Positions 1-8,320 of a stretch of DNA of 64,000 bases are shown one piece after another (the first letter of the stretch is position 1; every line of letters begins with the position of its first letter). Both the position numbers and the translations under genes were made by a program. Below the pieces are notes generated by a model. That model was given only the letters and a program-made list of their open reading frames with translations, was not told where the DNA came from and made no database searches. The DNA comes from Lacimicrobium alkaliphilum (GTDB lineage: Bacteria; Pseudomonadota; Gammaproteobacteria; Enterobacterales; Alteromonadaceae), in contig NZ_NISX01000018.1 of NCBI RefSeq assembly GCF_002591895.1, forward strand, positions 49,772-113,771, in the 5' to 3' direction.

Positions 1-402
1 TTCACCAAGTAAGCTGAATTCTACTCGTTTGATACTGGTTTTATCCACCAGGATATCGATGTCAGAAAAACTTCGGCCGTCGGCAACACTCAGTCCCCGG
101 GCAATGTACGCAGCCCCTTTAAGCAAAACCCATCGTTGACAGCGCTGATCCAGTAGTTTGCTCAGAGAAGACAGCTCACATCTGGCTTGCTGAATCTGCC
201 GCAGTGCGACTTTCTGGGCTGAAATTAATTGCCAGTGCACAAACTCTGGTATGTCTTTGCTTTTCTCAGTGTCAAAAAGCCTGTAAGCCAGTCGTCCGAT
301 TAGATTTGCCATACGGGCCTGGCTGAGAAGTATCTGCCAGTCAGCATCGTTAAAATTTTCGACAATGTGGGGGGCTTTCAGTGTATCAAGTAGCAGACTC
401 AT
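1..402 (-). CDS. Nucleotidyltransferase family protein, HPr-rel-A system (partial)
   Basis: The 134 N-terminal residues are present and the 3' end lies beyond the left edge. Near residues 96-117 a Gly-Ala-Ala stretch is followed by GRSFSDIDILVD, with D114 and D116 as the candidate metal-binding aspartates of a nucleotidyltransferase fold (hG-x-DhD type). The ATG overlaps the TGA of the upstream kinase gene by four bases, so translational coupling is likely. It is the last visible gene of a four-gene minus-strand operon with the HprK-like kinase, PqqD-like protein and Tat-exported protein. Nucleotidyltransferases of this type accompany HprK-related kinase A in known genomes. The substrate is unknown. 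Confidence 0.75.
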   Translation of the reverse strand, partial: MSLLLDTLKAPHIVENFNDADWQILLSQARMANLIGRLAYRLFDTEKSKDIPEFVHWQLISAQKVALRQIQQARCELSSLSKLLDQRCQRWVLLKGAAYIARGLSVADGRSFSDIDILVDKTSIKRVEFSLLGE

Positions 403-1262
403 GCATCTTCTACCAGTTTATCAAGGGTGTCGCTGGCATCTTCAAACCGGCTGTACTCAAACTCATAACTGGGAACAGATTGTAAGATATCAGCTACTTT
501 ATGAAAGCCTTCGGCTCCAAGCACATTGTAATTAAAGCTGTTATCAATGAGCCGTTGAAAGCTATCCAGTGATGACAACGGAGACAACCTTGCTTCACTA
601 CCTGCCTTGTACGTTGGAAAAACGATACAATGCAGAGGTGCTTTTTGGTGCATGTTGGCAACACTTTCCTGGCCCGGCTTCATAAGCGCTACAGTACCCT
701 TGAGTGTGTCGTGGGCTATATCGCCGAATTCTGCCTGGCTAAAGTGAGACTGAAGTATATCAATGGCATCATTTTTGATATTTATGGGGCGTGCCAACGG
801 TATTACTTCATTGCCTTGCAAAGACAGTAGTGCCAGTTCATCTGAAAATAACCGCCACCCGGATAACATCATTGCAGCGGTCAGTGTACTTTTTCCGGAT
901 CCCTGAGTGGCAGGCATCATGATAACCCGCCCGTTTTTTTCTATTACTCCGGCATGCTCGATTAAGTAGTGATGAGCATGGTTGGCAATACACCAGTTCA
1001 TACCCCACTCCAGCATAGGGTAGGCCTGATCCCTGGGAAGTGGCTTAAACGGATTGATTTCATCCATAAAAAATTCAACTTGCGGGCGAAACCAGCGCCG
1101 GTGACTCAGAGGGGTTTTTACTCTTACATTGAAGTCAACATATGAAGGGCATGGGTGACAAAGGTGATGAGCATAGAGCTGTTCTATTTGCTGACTTACA
1201 GAACGGATATTGGTAGACAGAGAAAAAGAGAAAGGACCTATGGCAAGACGGTGATTATACAA
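399..1262 (-). CDS. HprK-related kinase A family protein
   Basis: This 287-residue protein has a P-loop at 118-126 (ATQGSGKST) and an acidic SDE at 140-142, as in the HPr kinase/phosphorylase fold. It is shorter than true HprK and lacks its N-terminal domain arrangement. The upstream gene is PqqD-like and the downstream gene a nucleotidyltransferase, which matches the HPr-rel-A gene set (TIGR04352/TIGR04353) often found near exosortase loci. The start is TTG, chosen because no ATG lies near the N terminus and a GAGAG stretch precedes it. It presumably phosphorylates a protein or small molecule; the target is not known. It is probably cytoplasmic. Confidence 0.8.
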   Translation of the reverse strand: MYNHRLAIGPFSFSLSTNIRSVSQQIEQLYAHHLCHPCPSYVDFNVRVKTPLSHRRWFRPQVEFFMDEINPFKPLPRDQAYPMLEWGMNWCIANHAHHYLIEHAGVIEKNGRVIMMPATQGSGKSTLTAAMMLSGWRLFSDELALLSLQGNEVIPLARPINIKNDAIDILQSHFSQAEFGDIAHDTLKGTVALMKPGQESVANMHQKAPLHCIVFPTYKAGSEARLSPLSSLDSFQRLIDNSFNYNVLGAEGFHKVADILQSVPSYEFEYSRFEDASDTLDKLVEDA

Positions 1263-1287
1263 GTTAATGCTCTCAATCTGCTGGTGC

Positions 1288-1560
1288 TTACTGTGCAGGG
1301 GTGATAGTTGATACTTCTATAATACCCAGTTCTACTGCCTGTTCAATGAATTCGTCTAACTGAGGCTGTTCGACAGACAGCGCAGCTAATATGTCAGCTT
1401 TTTTAACAAGGCGATTCGATTCACGAGATTCAGCTAAAATTGCTAACAGCGTGTCGAAAGGTTTACCAATAAGCTGAGTTGTACTGGCCAGGTTATTAAA
1501 AACCGCGGCCCCTTCTGGAAGGGGCCGGTATGCAAACTGATGAGATAGTTTCAATACCAC
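1288..1560 (-). CDS. PqqD-like protein, HPr-rel-A system
   Basis: This small 90-residue protein has the size and pattern of the PqqD/RRE winged-helix fold. Its N-terminal strand region carries LPEGAAVFNNL, followed by helices, ending in an acidic third helix (DEFIEQAVELGII). PqqD-like domains bind leader peptides in RiPP pathways; the HPr-rel-A version (TIGR04353) has no proven ligand. The apparent start is GTG, only two bases after the stop of the upstream Tat-exported protein, and 25 bases separate it from the kinase gene. That spacing suggests one transcript. No strong ribosome binding site is visible, so coupling to the upstream gene is likely. Confidence 0.75.
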   Translation of the reverse strand: MVLKLSHQFAYRPLPEGAAVFNNLASTTQLIGKPFDTLLAILAESRESNRLVKKADILAALSVEQPQLDEFIEQAVELGIIEVSTITPAQ

Positions 1561-1562
1561 GT

Positions 1563-2150
1563 TTATTCAATATTCTGAGCGGATTCCCAATCGGTCATCA
1601 TCAGCTCATCTTTTCCACGTGCGTAGACGCCCGCGACTTGTGCAGTTGTCATAGGGAAATAAAAGCCGGGAGCAAGATCGTTAACGATTTGACAATTTGG
1701 ATCACTCTGACACTCATTCATTGCAGTTTGCCACAGCGCCGCATTCAGCCAGGCACAAACACTCTGACGTTCCCACCCATGAGGACCGCCGGTTAAGGCT
1801 TCTGCAATAGAGCCTGTAAAATCAGTGTTTGGAAATATACTGCTCACTAATGTTGATTTGCTAACACCGGTATAAACCCAGAGATTCGCATTGGGGCCTG
1901 AGCCAGCGGCTCTGCCTTTAAGCCAGCCGCCGGGGCTGTAGGCGGAGAAAGTACAAACTTCATTCTCATCGTGATGAGATGCATTTCCCGAAAGGTTACC
2001 TGAAATTGAGCACTGACTGGCCCAAACAGGTTTGCTGGTGATTGTGGTAATCAGCGCGGAGCTTACCGCCACTCCCTTGATAAAGTTACGGCGACTGCTG
2101 CCCACATTTTGTGAGGTAACGTTCTGCGACTGCTTCTGTTGTTCTGCCAT
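1563..2150 (-). CDS. Tat-exported cysteine-containing protein of HPr-rel-A operon
   Basis: This 195-residue protein begins with a clear twin-arginine signal: SRRNFIK at 19-25, a hydrophobic stretch to about residue 40 and a probable cleavage after VWA (residue 44). The mature part is about 150 residues with cysteines at 47, 66, 132, 147 and 153, rich in Gly, Ser and Trp. I recognise no enzyme motif and no PEP-CTERM-type sorting tail. It is the first gene of the operon with PqqD-like, HprK-like and nucleotidyltransferase genes, so it may be the substrate or the exported product of that system. Its function is unknown. Confidence 0.7.
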   Translation of the reverse strand: MAEQQKQSQNVTSQNVGSSRRNFIKGVAVSSALITTITSKPVWASQCSISGNLSGNASHHDENEVCTFSAYSPGGWLKGRAAGSGPNANLWVYTGVSKSTLVSSIFPNTDFTGSIAEALTGGPHGWERQSVCAWLNAALWQTAMNECQSDPNCQIVNDLAPGFYFPMTTAQVAGVYARGKDELMMTDWESAQNIE

Positions 2151-2365
2151 AATGTACTTCCAATATATTTACCGATGACCGGTCAGATTTTACTTACTAT
2201 CGTTAGTTAAGCAAAAAGCGGACCAAACATCTATCCTTATGAAAATAAAGGGTTTATGTCATTGTGAAAATCTTTATTTATGGGTAATGTAAAATTTTTC
2301 GACTAATTCACTGTGCTATTATGCCTTTCATTATACGGCATGACCAGAACTGAGGGAAAATACTG

Positions 2366-4384
2366 ATGTTTGCTGCCGGATACGCGCTGACTTTAGCAGG
2401 GAATCTGCTGCTTTTACTGTTACTTTTTACGGTTAAAAAACCTGGCCTGGCCAAACGCCTGCTGATGTTGGCTGTATTCGTTAATATGGTGTGGGCGCTG
2501 GCTAATCTGGCGTTCGCATTGGAGATGATTCAGCCAGCATGGATGATGCAGGCGGAAAGTCTCAAAGGCCTGCTCTGGTTATTGTTTACCTGCTCAGTAC
2601 TGAAGCGGGAGTTGACCCGGTTTCGCGGGCTGATTACACAACCGGTGACGATGCTGGTGATTGTTCTGCCAATGCTCGCACTGCTGCTTCCATGGTTTTC
2701 TGTGCTCCTTAAATGGCAGTTCTTACTGCACACGGTTATTGCCCTTGTTGTGCTTGTTCTGCTCGAAACCCTTTATCGTCAGTCAGGTGAACAACGCTGG
2801 CACTACAAGCCTCTGGTTATCTACCTGGGGGCCACCAGTCTGTACGATTTTGTCATGTTTGCTGATGCCACTATGGTCAATCAGATGGACCCCATGTATT
2901 GGTCAGCCCGGGGGTATATCTATGCTTTGTTGTTGCCTGCTTTAGTGGTGGGTATACGTAGGATTAAACACTGGGGAATAGAAATTTTTATCTCCCGAGA
3001 TGTCGTGCTGCACAGTACGTTGTTGCTGGCTGCTGGCGGCTACCTTTTTGTTATGGCGGTGGCCGGTTATGCCATACGCTATCTGGGCGGTGACTGGAGT
3101 GGCCCGGTACAACTGGTACTACTGTTTTTGTCGCTGACACTGTTAGCCGTGTTGTTGTTATCGAACAGCGTTCGTGCCAGGGTTAAAGTATTCATTACTA
3201 AACACTTTTTCGCTAATAAATACGATTATCGGGAAGAGTGGCTTAAACTTTCTGAGAGCCTCAATGCCAGTGAGAAAAGTCTGCCAAAGGTATTTGAAAA
3301 AGGCCTTCGCTGTTTTTTACAGGCGATTAATTATGACCGTGGATTTTTACTTAAATGTAATGGCTCCAGACTGGATGTGGTAAGCAGTACCGAAGAGCGG
3401 GAACTCACCAATGTAGAGAGCGACGTGCTCAGTCAATTACAGCCTTTCTTAGAACACAAACACTGGTTAGTGGATATAGAAGAGCTGCGTTACAAACCCT
3501 TTTTGTACGAGGGCCTGAAAATTAACCATGCGATATTAAATCAGTGCAATTTCCAGTTGGTGGTTCCGATTTATCAGGATGACAAGTTGTGGGGGATGGC
3601 ATTACTGCATACCAGTCTGGCCGAGCGTGTTCGTCTTGACTGGGAATTAAGAGACTACCTGAGTGCCGTGACGGCTCAGGTAGCTAATTACCTGTTCCAC
3701 TACGAAGCCGCGCAGGAGTTGGCTGAAAACGCCCAGTTTGCCGCATTTAATCGCATGTCGGCTTTTGTGCTCCATGATCTGAAAAACGTGTTAGCTCAGA
3801 TCGATCTCATTCTCTGTAATGCCGAGCAACATAAAGATAATCCTGAATTTATTGAGGATACTTTCGAAACATTGCATCATACAAAAACACGGATGGACAG
3901 AATGCTGCGGCAATTGACAGAGAAAAAGGAGCCACAGCCCAGTCCGACTAAAACAATCGACCTGGTGGAACTCACTGATAAGGTTATCAGCGAGCGATGC
4001 CACCAGTACAAACCGACTCCGGAGATTCAAACACTGGCTGAGGTCAGTTTGTCTGTGGATGGAGAAAAGCTCAGCAATGTCTTATATCACTTAATCAGTA
4101 ATGCTCAGCAGGCGACTGCGGATGATGGTCAGGTAACCGTTAGGGTGGGGATGGCTCAGGAATCAGGTTTTGCGCTGATAGAAATTGAGGATAATGGTTG
4201 TGGTATGAGTATTGATTTTATCGCTAATCGGTTGTTTAAGCCATTTGATACCACTAAAGGTAATGCCGGGATGGGGATTGGGGCTTATGATGCGAAAAAT
4301 TATATCGAGAAATTAGGTGGCCGCCTTGAGGTGAGCAGTAGCGAAGGTGAAGGTGCTTTGTTTAGCCTGTATCTGCCATTATAG
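2366..4384 (+). CDS. prsK: PEP-CTERM/XrtA-system sensor histidine kinase PrsK
   Basis: This 672-residue membrane histidine kinase has about eight to nine hydrophobic segments in residues 1-270, then a GAF-like region around 290-440. The dimerisation/phosphoacceptor helix follows with H470 in FVLHDLKNVLAQ, and then an HATPase with the N box (ISNAQQA), G1 (EDNGCGM) and G2 (GMGIGAYDAKNYIEKLGG). This layout is typical of PrsK, which signals to PrsR and controls exopolysaccharide and PEP-CTERM genes. A GAGGGA ribosome site lies 8 bases before the ATG. prsR follows 228 bp downstream in the same direction. The exosortase genes themselves are not in the window. Confidence 0.88.
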   Translation: MFAAGYALTLAGNLLLLLLLFTVKKPGLAKRLLMLAVFVNMVWALANLAFALEMIQPAWMMQAESLKGLLWLLFTCSVLKRELTRFRGLITQPVTMLVIVLPMLALLLPWFSVLLKWQFLLHTVIALVVLVLLETLYRQSGEQRWHYKPLVIYLGATSLYDFVMFADATMVNQMDPMYWSARGYIYALLLPALVVGIRRIKHWGIEIFISRDVVLHSTLLLAAGGYLFVMAVAGYAIRYLGGDWSGPVQLVLLFLSLTLLAVLLLSNSVRARVKVFITKHFFANKYDYREEWLKLSESLNASEKSLPKVFEKGLRCFLQAINYDRGFLLKCNGSRLDVVSSTEERELTNVESDVLSQLQPFLEHKHWLVDIEELRYKPFLYEGLKINHAILNQCNFQLVVPIYQDDKLWGMALLHTSLAERVRLDWELRDYLSAVTAQVANYLFHYEAAQELAENAQFAAFNRMSAFVLHDLKNVLAQIDLILCNAEQHKDNPEFIEDTFETLHHTKTRMDRMLRQLTEKKEPQPSPTKTIDLVELTDKVISERCHQYKPTPEIQTLAEVSLSVDGEKLSNVLYHLISNAQQATADDGQVTVRVGMAQESGFALIEIEDNGCGMSIDFIANRLFKPFDTTKGNAGMGIGAYDAKNYIEKLGGRLEVSSSEGEGALFSLYLPL

Positions 4385-4612
4385 TCATGGTGATGACTGA
4401 CAGGTTATTGGCATTGAACGCCTGAGTGGAGCTATGTTGGGGACTTTACGGGATGGATGCTGAAACGCAGGTTATTGTTGTTCCCAGACTTGCTGCACCC
4501 GTGACGATGGCGCAAAGCCAGCATAGAAGAATCACTCGCGCAGTTTGAGTTACATGATAATCTGGTAGCCGGGTTTTCCCCTACAAAAGAAAAACAACAG
4601 GAAAGTGCAGTT

Positions 4613-5971
4613 ATGGAAAAAATATTGGTTGTTGACGATGACATGGGAATTCAGAAGCAACTGAAGTGGAGCTTCAGTGGGTATGAAGTGATTTTTGCTG
4701 ATGATCGCCAGTCTGCCATCACCCAACTCAGGCGCTTTGAACCAAAAGTGGTGACTCTGGATCTTGGTTTGCCACCGGATCCGGCCAATGCCTCAGAGGG
4801 ATTGCAGGCACTTACAGAGATCCTCAGCATTGCCCCACAGACTAAAGTTATCGTCGTAACCGGCAACAATGACAAGGAAAATGCCCTGAAGGCGGTTGAG
4901 ATAGGAGCCTATGATTTCTATCAGAAACCCATAGACTCCGATACGATCAAAATCCTGGTCAGCCGGGCGCTGAACCTTTACAACCTGGAACTGGAGAACC
5001 GTCAGCTCGCCCAGTCACAGCCTGCCATGGGTAAGATAATTGGCAATAGCGACAGTATTCAGCAGGCCAGCCGGCGTGCGGAAAAAATTGCTCAGACTGA
5101 TATCAGTGCCTTGTTGTTAGGTGAGAGTGGCACAGGTAAAGAGGTTTTCGCTCGTTCAATCCACGATCACAGTGGCCGTCGTAATAAACCGTTTGTGGCA
5201 ATAAACTGCGCATCTATCCCCGAAAACCTGCTGGAGAGTGAACTCTTTGGTTATGAGAAAGGTGCTTTTACCGGGGCGAACAAAACTACTCCGGGTAAGA
5301 TAGAGACTGCTCAGGGAGGAACCTTATTCCTGGATGAAATTGGTGATATGCCGATTGGCTTACAGGCTAAGATGTTGCGGTTTTTGCAGGAACGCGTTGT
5401 TGAGCGGGTCGGCGGGCGCAATGAAATACCGGTTGATGTGCGAGTTATCTGTGCCACACACAGAGACCTCTCAACAATGGTTCAGGAACAAACTTTCCGG
5501 GAGGATTTGTATTACCGGGTCAGTGAAATCACTATTCATATTCCGCCGCTCCGTGATCGGGGCAGCGATGTTATTCTTTTAGCCAGAACCTTTCTGAGTG
5601 ATTACAAGGAAGAATATAACTCTAAAGTTAAGAGTTTCAGTGAAGCGGCTATCGATGCCATGCTCAAACATCGTTGGCCGGGCAATATTCGTGAGCTGCA
5701 GAACAAGCTTAAATCAGCGGTGATTATGGCCGAAGGCAATGTTATTCAGACCGATGATCTGGGGCTTTTTTCCGATGATAGTGAAGTGGGTATGCAAACT
5801 CTGAATTTGCGTGAGGTGCGTGAGGAAGCAGAGAGTAAAGCCATTCGTCAGGCCTGGCACCTGGCTGGTCAGAATATGTCCCGCACGTCAGAGTTGCTCG
5901 GTATTACCAGACCTACGCTGTACTCATTGATCGACAAATATCGTCTCGAGGATATCAAACCGGCCAGTTGA
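4613..5971 (+). CDS. prsR: PEP-CTERM/XrtA-system sigma-54 response regulator PrsR
   Basis: This 452-residue NtrC-type activator has a receiver domain with an acidic pocket (DDD, 8-10) and phosphoacceptor D50. The sigma-54 AAA+ domain carries Walker A GESGTGKE (170-177), the GAFTGA sigma-54 contact loop (217-222) and Walker B LFLDEIGD (238-245). A Fis-type helix-turn-helix occupies about 415-445. Its partner should be the upstream PrsK. When phosphorylated it would activate -24/-12 promoters of surface-polysaccharide or protein-sorting genes; I found no convincing -24/-12 site in the window. A CAGGAAAG ribosome site precedes the ATG. Confidence 0.9.
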   Translation: MEKILVVDDDMGIQKQLKWSFSGYEVIFADDRQSAITQLRRFEPKVVTLDLGLPPDPANASEGLQALTEILSIAPQTKVIVVTGNNDKENALKAVEIGAYDFYQKPIDSDTIKILVSRALNLYNLELENRQLAQSQPAMGKIIGNSDSIQQASRRAEKIAQTDISALLLGESGTGKEVFARSIHDHSGRRNKPFVAINCASIPENLLESELFGYEKGAFTGANKTTPGKIETAQGGTLFLDEIGDMPIGLQAKMLRFLQERVVERVGGRNEIPVDVRVICATHRDLSTMVQEQTFREDLYYRVSEITIHIPPLRDRGSDVILLARTFLSDYKEEYNSKVKSFSEAAIDAMLKHRWPGNIRELQNKLKSAVIMAEGNVIQTDDLGLFSDDSEVGMQTLNLREVREEAESKAIRQAWHLAGQNMSRTSELLGITRPTLYSLIDKYRLEDIKPAS

Positions 5972-6155
5972 TCGATGGCATGCGGGCGATTTTCATCCCA
6001 GTGGCAGAGATTGACTCGAATATTATATTGAAAAAATGTTAGATTAATGGAATATAAAATCTTTACTCTGCGGATGATAGCCGGGCAGAAGGTGTTCTGA
6101 ACGTCTCTGATGATAATTATCACCCGTAAATGATTAATAACAATAAAGGTGTCCC

Positions 6156-7550
6156 TTGTCTGACTGGTTAACGCTCCTTCCCCCCGCACTGGCTATTATC
6201 GTTGTCTTCTGGCGAAAAGAGGTGATCCTCGCTTTGCTTGTCGCGCTGTTCAGCTCTGAATTGTTGCTGATGCTGCAAGGTCAGAGCGGGCTGACGGTGT
6301 CTGTTTTACAGAGCCCGTTTCAGACTGTTGAGCGCATCATTTCAGTTCTCAGTTCACCGGGTAATACACGCCTGCTGGTGTTTTCACTGATGGTAGGAGC
6401 GCTGCTCGCCTATATGCGCCATTCAGGCGGCGTTACCGCGTTAGTCGAAAAAATGATTAACAAAGGGGTTGCCAGGAACCAGCGCCAGGTTGGTTTGTTG
6501 TCTTTTTTCACCGGTGTGGTGGTCTTTATTGAGTCAAATCTGAGTGTACTGACCGCTGGTATTTTATCACGGGGTCTGTATGACAAGTTTAAAATGAGCA
6601 GGGCCCGCCTTGCCTATGTCATAGACAGTACCAGTGCACCTATCTGTATTCTGATTCTGCTCAATGGTTGGGGGGCTTATGTACTGGGTTTGCTCGGTAC
6701 TTATCCTACCGAACAAACGGCGGTGTCTATCCTGGTGGGAACCATAGCGCTGAACTTTTATGCCCTGATTACCCTGGCTATTGTGTTGTTTACCATTATT
6801 ACCGGTAAAGTCTTCGGGCCGATGAAGGAGTCAGAGCGGGCATTGAGCAAATCTGCCAGTCATACTGAGATAGATTATAAGGCTTCCAAAGCCCGCTACA
6901 TGGTGTTGCCATTGATGACAATGGTTATTGGTATGCTCGGTTTCATGTACTGGACAGGGAATGGCAATCTTACCGATGGGGATGGTTCCAAGTCGGTGCT
7001 CTATGCCACCACTCTGGCCTGTATGCTGGCTTATTTTATGATGATTGGTTCGAAACGATTTGAGCATAAAGAACTGGTTAAAGTGGGTTTTGAAGGCATG
7101 AGTGAATTGTTGCCTTTAGTGGCTATTCTGCTGTTCTCACTGGCGCTGGGGGGCAGCTTAAGAGCATTGGGTACCGGTGATTTCATCTCTGGCATTGTTG
7201 CCGAATCACTCCCGCTGTTTATTATTCCGGCGTTGCTGTTTCTGGCCGGGGCACTGATTTCCTTCACGACGGGTACCTCCTGGGGCACCTTTGCCATCCT
7301 GATTCCGATTGGCATGCCAATGGTGCTCAATCTTGGCCTGCCCCCGTCACTGGTGATGGCCGCGATACTTGGCGGCGGGGTTTTTGGTGATCATTGCTCG
7401 CCCATTTCCGATACCACTGCCGTGAGCAGTCTGGCCTCTGGTTGTGACTTACTTGAGCACGTTAAAACGCAGTTACCTTATGCTCTGTTTAGTGGTGCGC
7501 TGACATTGGTGGCCTATATTCTGGTAGGCATGTTCTGGATAGGTGTGTGA
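6156..7550 (+). CDS. NhaC-family Na+/H+ (or amino-acid) antiporter
   Basis: This 464-residue polytopic inner-membrane protein has roughly eleven to twelve hydrophobic segments. It shows the conserved NhaC-superfamily region around VFGDHCSPISDTT and an SFTTGTSWGTFAILIP segment. The start is TTG with AAAGGT five bases upstream. Its stop overlaps the VanX-like dipeptidase start (TGATG), so the two are almost certainly co-transcribed. The NhaC family includes Na+/H+, malate and amino-acid exchangers. Pairing with a D-Ala-D-Ala dipeptidase suggests transport of a peptidoglycan-derived amino acid or peptide, but ion exchange alone is equally possible. Confidence 0.82.
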   Translation: MSDWLTLLPPALAIIVVFWRKEVILALLVALFSSELLLMLQGQSGLTVSVLQSPFQTVERIISVLSSPGNTRLLVFSLMVGALLAYMRHSGGVTALVEKMINKGVARNQRQVGLLSFFTGVVVFIESNLSVLTAGILSRGLYDKFKMSRARLAYVIDSTSAPICILILLNGWGAYVLGLLGTYPTEQTAVSILVGTIALNFYALITLAIVLFTIITGKVFGPMKESERALSKSASHTEIDYKASKARYMVLPLMTMVIGMLGFMYWTGNGNLTDGDGSKSVLYATTLACMLAYFMMIGSKRFEHKELVKVGFEGMSELLPLVAILLFSLALGGSLRALGTGDFISGIVAESLPLFIIPALLFLAGALISFTTGTSWGTFAILIPIGMPMVLNLGLPPSLVMAAILGGGVFGDHCSPISDTTAVSSLASGCDLLEHVKTQLPYALFSGALTLVAYILVGMFWIGV

Positions 7551-8224
7551 TGCAAAAAGTATTTGCTGGTGTGACGCTGATTACCTCATTTTATGCAGCT
7601 TGTGAGCCGATGCCTGATGATTTTATGGATATGAACCAGGTGTTGCCTGAGGCCATTTATGATATTCGCTACTATACCGACAATAACTTTGTCGGAATGC
7701 CCGTAGAAGGGTACCTGGCCCCTAAATGTATCTTGCAGAGACAAGCAGGGCAGGCTTTACAAAACGTAGCCGCCAGGGTTGCTGAGCAGGGAATGAAACT
7801 AAAGATATTCGATTGCTACCGGCCGCAACGTTCCGTCGCGCATTTTATGCGCTGGGCACAGGATCTTTCCGATACCCGCACCAAGGAAGATTACTTTCCG
7901 AATTTGCCTAAAACCAAACTGGTAGGGGAGTATATCGCCGAGCGTTCGGGCCATAGCCGGGGTGCGACGGTGGATCTGACTCTCGTAAGGCAGAATAGCC
8001 AGGGAGATTGGGAAGAGCTGGATATGGCCTCACCTTTTGATATGTTTGACCCGCTGTCTAATACAGCCAACCCTACTATCAGCAGCGAACAGGCTGCCAA
8101 TCGCCAGTTGCTGAAAGGTTTTATGGAAAGCGAAGGGTTCGATAATTATTCGATGGAATGGTGGCATTATTCATTGGTACCACAACCCTATACGGATACC
8201 TATTTTGATTTCCCGGTAAAATAA
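7550..8224 (+). CDS. D-alanyl-D-alanine dipeptidase (VanX/DdpX-like), probable lipoprotein
   Basis: This M15D zinc dipeptidase of 224 residues hydrolyses D-Ala-D-Ala. From the ATG at 7550, the zinc ligands are H135 and D142 in SGHSRGATVDLT and H206 in EWWHY, with E203 as the catalytic base. An in-frame GTG one codon upstream is also possible. The N terminus is hydrophobic and ends in YAAC, so it is probably a periplasmic lipoprotein rather than a cytoplasmic vancomycin-resistance enzyme. It overlaps the antiporter stop. With the epimerase and NlpC/P60 genes across the convergent junction it fits breakdown of peptidoglycan stem peptides. Confidence 0.88.
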   Translation: MQKVFAGVTLITSFYAACEPMPDDFMDMNQVLPEAIYDIRYYTDNNFVGMPVEGYLAPKCILQRQAGQALQNVAARVAEQGMKLKIFDCYRPQRSVAHFMRWAQDLSDTRTKEDYFPNLPKTKLVGEYIAERSGHSRGATVDLTLVRQNSQGDWEELDMASPFDMFDPLSNTANPTISSEQAANRQLLKGFMESEGFDNYSMEWWHYSLVPQPYTDTYFDFPVK

Positions 8225-8317
8225 AAAAGTGGGGTCAGAGTAAACTTAACTCTGTCTCCCGAACAACCGGCTCCGGTGGTTGCCCTGATAATTAAGTTTA
8301 CTCTGACCCCACTTTTT
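8224..8317. repeat. GGGGTC-type palindromic repeat between convergent genes
   Basis: A perfect 26-bp inverted repeat (8224-8249 and 8292-8317) encloses 42 bases that hold a smaller hairpin (CAACCGG...GGTTG). The arms run from a poly-A stretch through GTGGGGTCAGAGT to TTAA. The element begins inside the VanX stop codon and ends four bases before the epimerase stop, so it can act as a two-way terminator. A related palindrome is at 18106-18188. The shape resembles REP/BIME-like elements moved by RAYT transposases; no transposase is nearby, so that origin is inference. Confidence 0.8.
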
Positions 8318-8320
8318 CAC

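Noticed and set aside
4500..4612. Open frame upstream of prsR, contiguous with it
   Set aside because: No ATG, GTG or TTG occurs between the preceding TGA and the prsR ATG, and the receiver domain begins exactly at the ATG. It may be a remnant but cannot be supported.
7550..8224. VanX-like gene as a vancomycin-resistance gene
   Set aside because: There is no vanH, vanA or vanRS nearby, the protein has an export signal, and the host is Gram-negative. A murein-peptide role fits better.
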